Below, in pieces: positions 19,489 to 28,137 of a stretch of DNA of 64,000 nucleotides. The translations under genes and the position numbers were made by a program. Below the pieces are notes generated by a model, which worked only from the letters and a program-made list of their open reading frames with translations, did no database searches and was not told the DNA's origin. This DNA comes from Rubritalea squalenifaciens DSM 18772 (GTDB lineage: Bacteria; Verrucomicrobiota; Verrucomicrobiia; Verrucomicrobiales; Akkermansiaceae). Every line of letters begins with the position of its first letter. The first letter of the stretch is position 1. The stretch covers positions 62,001-126,000 of the forward strand of contig NZ_FQYR01000005.1 in assembly GCF_900141815.1 (NCBI RefSeq), in the 5' to 3' direction.

Positions 19489-20385
19489 TTAGCGCGATCC
19501 TTTCTTAGGCAGGCGGTCGAGAAGGAAAGTGGAGATGATGTTTTCGTAGTCGTCAGTCGTGCGGATGAGTCGATAGTCCGCATTCACGTCGTGGCATCGT
19601 CTACGGGTGTCGACGAGGAATTCCTGAACCAGTTCCCTGTATTCGTCTGCAATCAAGGTGGGTTCAGCGACTACGGAAGTGTTGTCCTCCAAGTCCACAA
19701 AGCGGTGTGGGCGCTCAAAATCAAAATCGATCTCCTGAGGGTCCATTAGGTGGAAGACGGCAATGTCGTGCTTGCGGTATCTCAGGTGCTGAAGCGCATC
19801 AGTGAGTTCTTCTGGATCGCAGAAGAGGTCGGAGATAATGACTACAAGAGCACGGCGGGAGATTTTTTCCGCAATGTCATGCAGTCCTTGTACTAGACCG
19901 GTTTCACCCTTCGGCTTCAGGTCTTCCAGTGTCTGGAAGATATTCTGCAGATGAGATGCGCGGCGTCTGGGCGGGATCTCAATGTGCAGCTTCTCGGCGC
20001 AGCAGGAGAGGCCTGCGGCATCTCCCTGGTTGACGGCGAGATAGGCCAGTGAGGCTGCCAGCTTTCTAGCAAATTCTATTTTTGGCTCACCTTTGTCCGA
20101 GAAGTTCATGGAGCCAGATGAATCGACCACCATGTAGGCCCGCAGGTTGGTATCGGCCTCGAACTCCTTGATGTAGTATCGATCCGAGCGGGCAAAGGCT
20201 TTCCAGTCCAGACGGCGGGTGTCATCACCTTGGACATATTTCCGGTACTCGGCAAATTCGACGGAGGAGCCGCGATTGGGGGAGCGGTGCCTACCGGCGA
20301 CATTACCTAGCATGGGCTGGCGGCTTTCCAGGGGAATGGCGCCCAGCCTGCCTAGTACCTCGGGGTCTAGAAAGGAATATTTCAC
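19489..20385 (-). CDS. DUF58 domain protein (MoxR partner)
   Basis: A 298-residue cytoplasmic protein. It carries the DUF58 hallmark EFAEYRKYVQGDDTRRLDW followed by KAFARSDRYYIKEFE (residues ~44-78), then a vWA-like fold with MVVDSSGSMNFSD as MIDAS motif. DUF58 proteins are nearly always encoded next to MoxR ATPases and BatA-like proteins, as here: 5 bp after moxR and 23 bp before batA. They are thought to be adaptor or substrate partners of the ATPase, delivering to membrane vWA proteins. Confidence 0.92.
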   Translation of the reverse strand: MKYSFLDPEVLGRLGAIPLESRQPMLGNVAGRHRSPNRGSSVEFAEYRKYVQGDDTRRLDWKAFARSDRYYIKEFEADTNLRAYMVVDSSGSMNFSDKGEPKIEFARKLAASLAYLAVNQGDAAGLSCCAEKLHIEIPPRRRASHLQNIFQTLEDLKPKGETGLVQGLHDIAEKISRRALVVIISDLFCDPEELTDALQHLRYRKHDIAVFHLMDPQEIDFDFERPHRFVDLEDNTSVVAEPTLIADEYRELVQEFLVDTRRRCHDVNADYRLIRTTDDYENIISTFLLDRLPKKGSR

Positions 20386-20390
20386 AAGAC

Positions 20391-21425
20391 TTAGTCTTCG
20401 CGCATTTCTTGAACCAGTCTCTCAACGACCTTGTTAGCTGTCATGCCTTGGGACTCAGCAGCAAAGTTCGTAAGTACACGGTGGCCAAGAACGGGCTTGG
20501 CGACAGCCTCGATGTCCTCCAGGCGTGCCATGTAGGAACCGTGGAGAGCTGCGCGGGACTTGGCGCCGAGGATGAGGTACTGTACCGCACGAGGGCCTGC
20601 GCCCCAGCCTACGTATTCTTTTACCCAATCCGGAGAGCTATCCAGCCCCGGGCGAGTCTTACGTACGATGTCTACTGCGTAGTCATAGATGTGGTCTGGT
20701 ACAGGGATGCGGCGCACGAGTTCTTGATATTCGATGACCTGCTCGCCTGTTAGTACAGGGCTTAACTTGTCTTTCACCACACCTGTGGTTTCACGAGCAA
20801 TACGGCGCTCTTCTTCCTCTGTTGGGTAGTCCACATCAATGAGGAACATGAATCGGTCAAGCTGAGCTTCTGGGAGTGGGTAGGTACCTTCTTGTTCAAC
20901 CGGGTTCTGGGTGGCGAGTACGAAGAAGGGGGCGTCCAGTTTGTAGGAGTGGCCTAGCACGGTCACCTTGCGCTCCTGCATGGCCTCAAGCATCGCGGCC
21001 TGAGTTTTCGCTGGAGCACGGTTGATTTCATCCGCAAGGAGGAGGTTGGCAAAGACTGGGCCTTTGATGAATTCAAACTCTCTCTTGCCTGAAGAGGTCT
21101 CCTGAATGATGTCAGTACCTGTGATGTCCGCAGGCATCAGGTCCGGTGTGAACTGGATGCGGTTGAAGGAAAGCTCCAGCGTTTCTGCTACGGAAGAGAC
21201 CAGCAATGTCTTGGCGAGACCTGGTACCCCCATGAGGAGAGCGTGACCTCTGGCAAACAGAGCAATGGCTAACTGCTCGACGACTTCCTCCTGACCGATG
21301 ATGATCTTGGCGATCTCATCCTTGAATGACCTATATGTATGGCCGAGTTGATCAATGGCTGCCACGTCGTCTGGCGGCAGGGAGGTCATTTCTGATGTGA
21401 TCGGAGTCGAAGTGGCAGTTTCCAT
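20391..21425 (-). CDS. MoxR family AAA+ ATPase
   Basis: A 344-residue ATPase of standard MoxR length. Walker A is the MoxR form MGVPGLAKT, Walker B is LLLADEINRAPAKTQ, sensor 1 is FVLATQNPVEQEG, and the family-specific LPEAQLDRFMF follows. A C-terminal lid domain includes WGAGPRA. It acts as a chaperone-like ATPase, remodelling or loading metal onto partner proteins with vWA domains. It is the first gene of the five-gene minus-strand operon that runs down to the GNAT gene; about 130 bp of AT-rich DNA separates it from ispH. Confidence 0.93.
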   Translation of the reverse strand: METATSTPITSEMTSLPPDDVAAIDQLGHTYRSFKDEIAKIIIGQEEVVEQLAIALFARGHALLMGVPGLAKTLLVSSVAETLELSFNRIQFTPDLMPADITGTDIIQETSSGKREFEFIKGPVFANLLLADEINRAPAKTQAAMLEAMQERKVTVLGHSYKLDAPFFVLATQNPVEQEGTYPLPEAQLDRFMFLIDVDYPTEEEERRIARETTGVVKDKLSPVLTGEQVIEYQELVRRIPVPDHIYDYAVDIVRKTRPGLDSSPDWVKEYVGWGAGPRAVQYLILGAKSRAALHGSYMARLEDIEAVAKPVLGHRVLTNFAAESQGMTANKVVERLVQEMRED

Positions 21426-21555
21426 GCGTCTAATAGTTGCTTTAAAATTTACTGAATAGCGTAGAACAAAATGTAATTTATCTAAACTCTGGTGAGAAAG
21501 ATAACTTATTTTTTCTATCTATATGCTACGCCGATAGTAAATCTAGTCTAGCAAA

Positions 21556-22797
21556 CTATTGCGCTTGGAGTTCTTCTTTGGAAATGCCGCGTAATTCAAA
21601 CGCCCTGATGACCGTGGCTTCGATCAAATTGTTCGGGCAAGAAGCTCCTGCGGTAACGCCAATGGTAACCGGCTTTTCCAGATCGAGGAGGTTCGTATAG
21701 TCGGAGGTGATTTCCGCTTTGTGCTCGAGGTCGAAGTGGACGATTTGTTCGAGAGATTGGATACAGTCCGAGTTGCGGATGAAGAAGGTGGGGAGTTCCT
21801 CTTGGCCGATTTCGACGAGGTGGGTCGTATTGGAGGAGTTGTAGCCGCCAACGACGAGGAGGACGTCCATGTGGTGCTTAAGCATCTCAAACAGAGCATC
21901 CTGTCTTTCTTGGGTTGCGCCGCAAATGGTGTCAAAAAACTGGAAGTTCTTGGTGTCGCCGTCGCGGTCTTCCACGGCACGGTAGACCATGCGTTGAATT
22001 TCCTCAGTCTCGCTCTTCAGCATGGTGGTCTGGTTCGCCACACCCACTTGAGTGAGGTGCTTGTCTGGATCAAAGCCTGGTGAGACGGCATGACCGAATC
22101 TCTCCATCAGGGCTTCTGAGCTTACCTTGCCGCGGATGTAGTCACAGAGGAATTGGGTGTCTGCCAGAGTCAGGACCACGATGTAGTGGCCAGTGCCGTC
22201 ATCACCCAAGGCGCGGGAGGCAGTAGCACGGGTTTCTTCATGACCAGCCTTGCCGTGGATAATGGATGTGAAACCTTCTTTGGCATAGGTGCGTACGCGG
22301 CGCCAGACCTTCATGACGTCGCCGCAGGTGGTATCCACGATCGCTGCACCTTTTTCTTCGATCTTATCGATGAAGTCAGTCGGGGCTCCGAAAGCGGGAA
22401 CGATCACGACATCGTCTTCCGTGAGGGCGTCGTACTGTTCATTCATCTCCTTCCATGGAAGGGAGACGATGTTCATTTCAGTGAGCTGTCGGTTGACTTC
22501 CGGGTTGTGGATGATTTCACCAATCAGGAAAATTTTATTGTCCGCAAATACCTTGCGGGCTGCGTAGGCTAGATCGATCGCTCTTTCCACGCCGTAGCAG
22601 AAGCCGAATTGCTGGGCCAAACGCACAGTGGTATTACCAACTGTAAAGACCCCGTCATTGGAACGGATCTTTTCTACGATGGAGGACTCATAATGTCTGC
22701 GTACTTCCGCCTGGACTTTTTCCATGACGTCAGGTCTGCGTACGTTGATTCTCTTTCGCTTGGGCTTGGCGGCTGGTTTGGCTGATTGATCGGACAT
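21556..22797 (-). CDS. ispH: 4-hydroxy-3-methylbut-2-enyl diphosphate reductase, plant/cyanobacterial type
   Basis: A 413-residue enzyme from the ATG at 22797 (MSDQSAKPAAKPKRKR); a longer frame upstream reads non-homologous sequence. It performs the last step of the non-mevalonate pathway, giving IPP and DMAPP. Iron-sulfur Cys candidates lie in QFGFCYGVERA, VDTTCGDVMK and TICGATQERQ. The long inserts, GVANQTTMLKSETEEIQRM and NSSNTTHLVEI match the cyanobacterial/plant branch rather than the ~315-residue E. coli type. The usual GASTP near the C-terminus reads GASCPNN here. It is followed by the MoxR operon on the same strand after ~130 bp. Confidence 0.92.
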   Translation of the reverse strand: MSDQSAKPAAKPKRKRINVRRPDVMEKVQAEVRRHYESSIVEKIRSNDGVFTVGNTTVRLAQQFGFCYGVERAIDLAYAARKVFADNKIFLIGEIIHNPEVNRQLTEMNIVSLPWKEMNEQYDALTEDDVVIVPAFGAPTDFIDKIEEKGAAIVDTTCGDVMKVWRRVRTYAKEGFTSIIHGKAGHEETRATASRALGDDGTGHYIVVLTLADTQFLCDYIRGKVSSEALMERFGHAVSPGFDPDKHLTQVGVANQTTMLKSETEEIQRMVYRAVEDRDGDTKNFQFFDTICGATQERQDALFEMLKHHMDVLLVVGGYNSSNTTHLVEIGQEELPTFFIRNSDCIQSLEQIVHFDLEHKAEITSDYTNLLDLEKPVTIGVTAGASCPNNLIEATVIRAFELRGISKEELQAQ

Positions 22798-22844
22798 AGT
22801 TTGCTTGCGGGGAGGATGGCGCGGATGTGAGCCAGATGCACGTG

Positions 22845-23543
22845 TTATTTCAGTGATTTTGTGCGGAAGGGCAAATAAAGCAGGCCGAAAATAGCCAGGC
22901 AAATCACCTCCATGACCAAAATGTAGTAGGGCCAGGCCGGGAGGAGGTCCAGCAGACTGGCTGTTTTGGGCTTGGCGCTGAGAAATCCATAGTTGGTTCC
23001 AGCGGCAAAATTAAAGGACATGGCGACAACGACGTAGAGCTGAGTGATGAGAAAAATTCGAAGCACCGAGTTTTTGCGAGGTCTCCATCCCAGCCCTAGC
23101 GGGAGCAGGAGGGCGGTGATGACCACCACGCCGTGTTGCCAGAAGAAGGCCAGATAGAGGGGGTGGGGAAAGCTGTAAGCGATGACCGGGGTCAAGAGTC
23201 CTTGCACGGTGCCTGCTAGTCCCCAGTAGTAGGCGAGCTCGCACATTGTCTTGTGCCTGGTGAGCAGCGCGAAGCCGCAAGCGAATGAGGCCAGGTCACA
23301 TAGGTGAAGAGGGACAGTGTTTTCGAGGGTAGATTCTGTGGTTGCCAGGCTCCAGGAAATCAGGGTGGCGGGAAAGCTCAGAAAACAGAGATAGGCCAGC
23401 GGGGTAGTCAGGAGGCTATTAGCCGGATTGCCGAGTTTGCGGCAGCCCTGAATCAGTAGTATCGCCACAGTGGCTATACTGGCCAGAGTCAGCAGGTGGC
23501 AGGTGTCAAAATGCTGCATGGCAAGCATGTGGGTAGATGGCAT
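22845..23543 (-). CDS. YwaF-like (TIGR02206 type) integral membrane protein
   Basis: A 232-residue protein with six or seven hydrophobic helices. Features of the YwaF family are LHLCDLASFACG after the third helix, the ELAYYWGLAGTVQGLLTP motif and HPLYLAFFWQHGVVV, with a His and several aromatic residues inside membrane segments. A NFAAGTNYGFLSAKP block near residue 175 is also typical. The family is of unknown function. The gene lies 47 bp upstream of ispH on the same strand and may share its transcript. Confidence 0.8.
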   Translation of the reverse strand: MPSTHMLAMQHFDTCHLLTLASIATVAILLIQGCRKLGNPANSLLTTPLAYLCFLSFPATLISWSLATTESTLENTVPLHLCDLASFACGFALLTRHKTMCELAYYWGLAGTVQGLLTPVIAYSFPHPLYLAFFWQHGVVVITALLLPLGLGWRPRKNSVLRIFLITQLYVVVAMSFNFAAGTNYGFLSAKPKTASLLDLLPAWPYYILVMEVICLAIFGLLYLPFRTKSLK

Positions 23544-23827
23544 GAATGATGGGGTATTGGGGAAATCATTAAGAAGGCTTTAGTTATGCGCGCACTTTAC
23601 TCAGGAAACCTTGATTTCTGAGCTTATCAGATTGATAAGCAAGTTGAAAGGAGTAGGTCATAAATGCTTGGAAACCTGTCATGATGGCCTCTTCCTAGTG
23701 TGTTCTTGGTGGCGTACATCTCTCATACAGAGTTGGTTGCGAGGATTTTGTTGTGGGGTATAAAATCTCTTTACTGGGGGTCTATTTAGCGATTATGATG
23801 TTAACGCCTCGGAAACCAAGTGTGACA

Positions 23828-24724
23828 ATGGAAAATTCAAGCAATAACCTTAGCATCGAAACCCTGCTCGAACAGGTGCAAAATGAGCCCAATAATTGGA
23901 GCGCACGCAAAAAAGCGTCACTCAAGCTCTACGAGCAAGGTCGTTACCTTGAGGCTGCGGATGTGCTCTGGAAAGCACCAGAAATGCCTGCTACTGACGT
24001 TGATGTGGCCTTTTCCATCAAAGTAGTTTCTCGGGCGAGACCCAATCGCTCCATCCGTTTGGTGTATGAGCTGATCCGCCGTAATGCCGGAAAGCCTATG
24101 AAAAATCTGGCGATGGCACGCGCTCTAAACATGATTGGAATGCCTATGCTTGCGTCCCGCTTCTATGGTGCAGCTGTGGCGGAAGATGGCCAGCTCTTTG
24201 ATCTTTCATTCGAGAAGCAGACATTGTGGTATGATGACTCAGGCAGTCTCCTGGACCAGTGGAAGGAGACAGACCAAGAGGCAAAACCACCATTGGCTGT
24301 TCCTCTGCAAGAATTTACTGGCGAGTATATTGAGTTCGACAAGTTGTTGGCTCACCATGCCGAGACCAAAAAGACCGCGAGTGTTGGAAGTACTCCGACC
24401 ACTCCCTTGAGCATGCCGAAGCCATTGCCTCAGTCTAGTGAGAAGCCGGTGAATCCAGCCACCAACCCTAATCCGAATCAGCCGGCTGAGGCTGGTACGG
24501 CCTCCACCTTGTCAAAGCCCGCGCCATTTGTAGCGCCGCCTGTGCAGCCAAAACCGGAAAATGGAGCACCCGTGATTCCTCCAAGGCCGCAGCAGTCTGC
24601 CGTGGCTCCGCCGGCTGCAGGGAATACACCGACTACTCCACTTATTCGCCCGAATGTTCCAGCCAGTCAGATCAAGCGCCCTACCTTACTGCGTGCAGAT
24701 GTGAAGAAGGAGCAGGGGCAGTAA
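23828..24724 (+). CDS. Protein with TPR-like N-domain and Pro-rich tail, function unknown
   Basis: A 298-residue protein from the ATG at 23828; a GTG at 23753 would add 25 hydrophobic residues (VGYKISLLGVYLAIMMLTP), which could be a membrane anchor. Residues ~10-130 look like TPR helices (NNWSARKKASLKLYEQGRY, ALNMIGMPMLASRFYGAA). The C-terminal ~110 residues are low complexity, rich in Pro, Thr and Ala (PKPLPQSSEKPV, PPVQPKPENG). Such a layout suggests a scaffold or envelope-linked adaptor, but I do not recognise a family. The gene stands alone, 89 bp before the aminotransferase gene. Confidence 0.7.
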   Translation: MENSSNNLSIETLLEQVQNEPNNWSARKKASLKLYEQGRYLEAADVLWKAPEMPATDVDVAFSIKVVSRARPNRSIRLVYELIRRNAGKPMKNLAMARALNMIGMPMLASRFYGAAVAEDGQLFDLSFEKQTLWYDDSGSLLDQWKETDQEAKPPLAVPLQEFTGEYIEFDKLLAHHAETKKTASVGSTPTTPLSMPKPLPQSSEKPVNPATNPNPNQPAEAGTASTLSKPAPFVAPPVQPKPENGAPVIPPRPQQSAVAPPAAGNTPTTPLIRPNVPASQIKRPTLLRADVKKEQGQ

Positions 24725-24813
24725 TGAGCTAGGATGGGATTAGTTTCATCCGCGCAGCAATTCGTGCAAACTTTGTCTTATCAAACACGCTTTAGCGTGG
24801 TTATTTCAAGCCT

Positions 24814-25638
24814 ATGAGTAATGCGCTAGTTTGGCTCAACGGGCAGCTGGTAAAGCAAGAGGAGGCTGCTGTCTCTGCCATCTCTCCGGGTTTGCTTGTG
24901 GCTATGGGACTCTTTGAGACCATGGCGGTCTATGAGGGCAAGGTCTTTGCGTTTGGCAGGCATTATCGCCGGCTTGAGCAAGGGTGTGAGCGCTTAGGGT
25001 TTGTTTCTCCGACTATGGATGTGCTGGAGGCGGTCATGACTGAATTGCTCCGGGATAATGCTCTGCTGCATGGTCGGGCGAGAGTGCGGATCACCCTGTT
25101 CGAAGGGCCATTGAAAATGGAGACCCTGGTGCAAGCCACCGCTGTGGAGCCGAGTGAAGGCGCTAGCCGCATGCTTGTTTCTCCATACAGGCGTAACGAG
25201 CGGGGAGCCCTGACAGGTATCAAGGCCACCGCTTATGCGGAGAATATTTTGGCTCTTAGAGAGGTCCGGCAGCAAGGAGCGGACGAGGTGGTTATTCTTA
25301 ATAGTCGAGATGAGGTGTGTGAGGGGGGGACGACGAATATCTTCTGTGTGGAGAATGATGTTGTGCTGACATCACCTCTCTCCAGTGGTTGCTTGCCGGG
25401 GGTGACCCGCGAGATTGTCATGGAACTCTGTCAGGATAGGGGTATGCCTGTGAGGGAGGAAGCTCTCTCTCTGGAGAGGCTGCTGAAGAGTGATGGTGTG
25501 TTTTTAACGGGCTCACTGCGTGAAGTCCAGGCGGTGGAGAGTATTGGTGAGCGCACTTGGGGTAAGCACAGTCTGGTCGACCAGATTTCCGGTGCTTACC
25601 AAAGTTATGTGAGAGATTATATAGATGGCGCTGAATAG
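24814..25638 (+). CDS. PLP-dependent class IV aminotransferase / aminodeoxychorismate lyase-like
   Basis: A 274-residue enzyme of fold type IV. The PLP Lys is in GIKATAYAENILALREVRQQG, and EVCEGGTTNIFCV followed by GCLPGVTREIVMEL gives the cofactor-phosphate and substrate region. The C-terminal GVFLTGSLREVQAV is typical. The family includes 4-amino-4-deoxychorismate lyase (PabC, folate route), branched-chain and D-amino-acid aminotransferases; length and the LREVRQQGADE motif fit a PabC-like role best, but the sequence does not decide it. It overlaps the rnhC start by 14 bp. Confidence 0.85.
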   Translation: MSNALVWLNGQLVKQEEAAVSAISPGLLVAMGLFETMAVYEGKVFAFGRHYRRLEQGCERLGFVSPTMDVLEAVMTELLRDNALLHGRARVRITLFEGPLKMETLVQATAVEPSEGASRMLVSPYRRNERGALTGIKATAYAENILALREVRQQGADEVVILNSRDEVCEGGTTNIFCVENDVVLTSPLSSGCLPGVTREIVMELCQDRGMPVREEALSLERLLKSDGVFLTGSLREVQAVESIGERTWGKHSLVDQISGAYQSYVRDYIDGAE

Positions 25639-26539
25639 TTACACCGCTCAAATTAAAGACTCCGATGTAGAGAAGCTGAGACGGCTGCTTGATGAAAGGG
25701 GATTCGAATTCGGGAGCAAGCCATACGCGCGCTTTTCATGCAAGAAGGGTAAACTGAATGTGACGGTCTACGAGAAGGGGCCTAAAGTCCTTGTTCAGGG
25801 CAAAGAGACTGAAGATTTTGTGAAGTTCATCCTCGAGCCGGAAATTCTGGGTGAAGCCAGGCTGGGCAATGAGGAGGTCTTTGATCCCGAGATGTTTCAG
25901 CCGCACATCGGGGTGGATGAGAGTGGCAAGGGAGATTTCTTTGGTCCTTTGGTGATTGCCGGAGTCTATGTGGACGGGGCGATCGCCAGAGCTTTGATGG
26001 ATGCCGGAGTGATGGACAGCAAGCGGATTTCCAGCGCGGCCAGAATTCGGAAGCTGGCGGGAATTGTGAAGAAAATCCCTGGTTTGGACTACGAAGTCAT
26101 TCGTTTGAAGCCAGAGAAATATAACGAGCTTTATTCAAAATTCGGCAACGTAAATCGCTTGTTAGCCTGGGGTCATGCCCGGGTCATCCGCGAACTCGCT
26201 ATCCGGCAGCCTGACTGCCACAGGGCATTGAGTGATCAGTTCGCTAGGGAAGATGTGCTACAACGCGCTCTCGCCCAACAGGGTGAAGCTGTCTCACGCC
26301 TGAAACTGGACCAGAGAACTAAAGGGGAGAGCGATGTGGCTGTTGCGGCCGCGTCAATTCTCGCTCGGGAATCCTTTGTGGAATGGATGGAACTGGCTAG
26401 TGAAAAAGGAGGTGTGGAATTGCCCCTGGGAGCTGGAGCTGGTGTCAAAGAGGCGGCCCGGGAGGTCATCAAGCAGCACGGTGAAGGGATTCTCCCGAAG
26501 GTGGCCAAGGTCCACTTTAAGACCGCCAGTGAGCTCTGA
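25625..26539 (+). CDS. rnhC: Ribonuclease HIII
   Basis: A 304-residue nuclease. An N-terminal TBP-like substrate-binding domain (residues ~1-85) precedes the RNase H domain starting HIGVDESGKGDFFGPL, the RNase HIII signature with catalytic Asp and Glu. Further acidic residues lie in VMDSKRIS and GESDVAVAAASILARE. It removes RNA from RNA-DNA hybrids. Its start overlaps the aminotransferase gene by 14 bp, so the two are translationally coupled. RNase HIII rather than HII is found in Firmicutes, Chlamydiae and relatives, which fits a PVC-group host. Confidence 0.93.
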   Translation: MALNSYTAQIKDSDVEKLRRLLDERGFEFGSKPYARFSCKKGKLNVTVYEKGPKVLVQGKETEDFVKFILEPEILGEARLGNEEVFDPEMFQPHIGVDESGKGDFFGPLVIAGVYVDGAIARALMDAGVMDSKRISSAARIRKLAGIVKKIPGLDYEVIRLKPEKYNELYSKFGNVNRLLAWGHARVIRELAIRQPDCHRALSDQFAREDVLQRALAQQGEAVSRLKLDQRTKGESDVAVAAASILARESFVEWMELASEKGGVELPLGAGAGVKEAAREVIKQHGEGILPKVAKVHFKTASEL

Positions 26540-26777
26540 AGCGTGATTTTTAATTTTTGTTATTCTCTGATAGACTGAGGGTTATCTTTGGTTTCTTGCT
26601 GCATGCAATTGTGATTACAAAATAGGTAAAAAACGTCTCAGATTGATTAAAAATCACAAAAAACGGTTATTTTCTTCTCTTAATTGCATTTTTTACGGGA
26701 CAAAAGTGTCGAGATGTGATGTCCATTTGCCCCGCAACTAACGCGTTGCCGACTTTACATATAATCCACATTTAAAA

Positions 26778-27095
26778 ATGGTTACAATTACTAAGCGCGA
26801 TCTCGTTATTAAGCTGAGCAATGAAACTGGCCTGACTCAACAGGAAGTTTTTGCAGTTGTTCAGGGTACCTTGGATTCCATCACTGAAGAGCTTGCAAAG
26901 GGCAACTCCGTTGTAATGCGCAACTTCGGTGCGTTCCAAGTTAGGGAAGTTAAAGGCAAGATCGGCCGTAACCCTAAGGATCCATCAAAGGATGTGCCAA
27001 TTCCTCCACGTGCAGTGGTGAAATTCAAGCCAGGTAAAGAGATGAAAGAGAAGGTTGCTCGCATCCTTCCAGTTCTCCAAGAGGAGAAGGTCTAA
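26778..27095 (+). CDS. HU/IHF family DNA-binding protein
   Basis: A 105-residue nucleoid protein starting MVTITKRDLVIKLSNETGLTQ. It has the HU fold: two N-terminal helices, NSVVMRNFGAFQVREVKGKIGRNPKDPS as the beta arm (the conserved GRNP), and PPRAVVKFKPGKEMKEKV at the end. It bends DNA and compacts the chromosome. Upstream, a TATAAT at 26760-26765 lies only 12 bp before the ATG, giving at most a very short leader. The gene is monocistronic with a strong terminator. Confidence 0.93.
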   Translation: MVTITKRDLVIKLSNETGLTQQEVFAVVQGTLDSITEELAKGNSVVMRNFGAFQVREVKGKIGRNPKDPSKDVPIPPRAVVKFKPGKEMKEKVARILPVLQEEKV

Positions 27096-27122
27096 TTATC
27101 TGCTGTAGATAACAGATTCTAG

Positions 27123-27159
27123 AAAGCGCGGTTTCCTCTATGGAAGCCGCGCTTTTTTT
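27123..27159 (+). terminator. Rho-independent terminator of the HU gene
   Basis: A long stem (AAAGCGCGGTTTCC 27123-27136 against GGAAGCCGCGCTTT 27142-27155, with one G-T type wobble) and a 5-nt loop, followed by a run of T. Confidence 0.92.
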
Positions 27160-27396
27160 GTGCTGCCAAAGCATTGTAGTAACGAGTGATGGTGGTGGTA
27201 AATACTTTCTTCAAGAGAGCTTGGGGGTCTTGTAGTGTATTGTGTAGGAGTGATTTATTGTTGTTGTGGGCTGATTCTTAAATGACCAAGCTTGGGATGC
27301 GGAATGACCGCCTGCCGGGGCCTCGTCTGTCTTAATCTGAGTGGGTAATGCGTCTTGAGGGCTGTGTCGGGCTTCCCATTCGGCTGGGGGCATGCT

Positions 27397-28137
27397 ATGG
27401 CTGCCATCAAGAAACTTATGAAGCCTTACAAGAAGTTAGCTGAGACAGTGACCCCAGAGGGTGAACCACTGGAATTATTTGAGCATGATGGAGAGTTTTT
27501 CATCAGCTCCCATGGTGAACGCTTGATGACCAGTGTTGCCCACGGCAGTGAGGAAGAGCTTGCCAGGATGGCGTGCCAGCCATTTCGTCCTGCTCGTCAG
27601 CCCAAGGTCTTGGTCGGGGGACTTGGTATGGGCTTCACTCTGGCAGCCGCCGTGGAGAGTTTGCCCCAGCAGGGTGCCTGCTTTGTGGTGGCTGAGCTGA
27701 CTCAAGGTGTGTTGGAGTGGAACCAGACCTATCTAAAAGGAATTCATCCGGGCTTGCTGGATGACCCGCGAGTGGAGGTGAAGGTGAATCCTGTCCAAGA
27801 GTTGATCGCGAAAGCGACTCCTGGTGAGTACAGTGTGATCATGCTGGACGTCGATAATGGGCCAAGTGCCTTCCATGGTGAACAAAATGAGTCCTTGTAT
27901 ACGCTAAAAGGATTGGAAGCTGCGAAAGCTGCTTTGAAAGAAGGCGGAATATTAGCCGTATGGTCAGCATATCCCGACAAAAAGTTTACCAAATTGTTGA
28001 GGAAAGCGAAATATGACGTATCAGAAGTAGAAGTTCCAGCAGCTCACAAAGGTCGTAAGCGCCGCATGCATACGATCTGGCTAGCCAAGAATGGCGCATA
28101 CGTATCCCAAAATAAACCAACACGAAGAAGTAGATGA
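27397..28137 (+). CDS. Spermidine-synthase-like SAM-binding protein
   Basis: A 246-residue protein from the ATG at 27397, which has a GGGGGC stretch about 8 bp upstream; a TTG 42 bp earlier gives a non-homologous extension. The fold is Rossmann-like methyltransferase: VLVGGLGMGFTLAAAVE (motif I), VVAELTQGVLEW (acidic ribose-binding residue), YSVIMLDVDNGPSAF and GGILAVWSAYPD. It resembles spermidine/spermine synthase-like proteins of unknown substrate; polyamine synthesis is not shown. The stop overlaps the next start by 4 bp (ATGA), so it is coupled to the membrane-fusion protein gene. Confidence 0.8.
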   Translation: MAAIKKLMKPYKKLAETVTPEGEPLELFEHDGEFFISSHGERLMTSVAHGSEEELARMACQPFRPARQPKVLVGGLGMGFTLAAAVESLPQQGACFVVAELTQGVLEWNQTYLKGIHPGLLDDPRVEVKVNPVQELIAKATPGEYSVIMLDVDNGPSAFHGEQNESLYTLKGLEAAKAALKEGGILAVWSAYPDKKFTKLLRKAKYDVSEVEVPAAHKGRKRRMHTIWLAKNGAYVSQNKPTRRSR

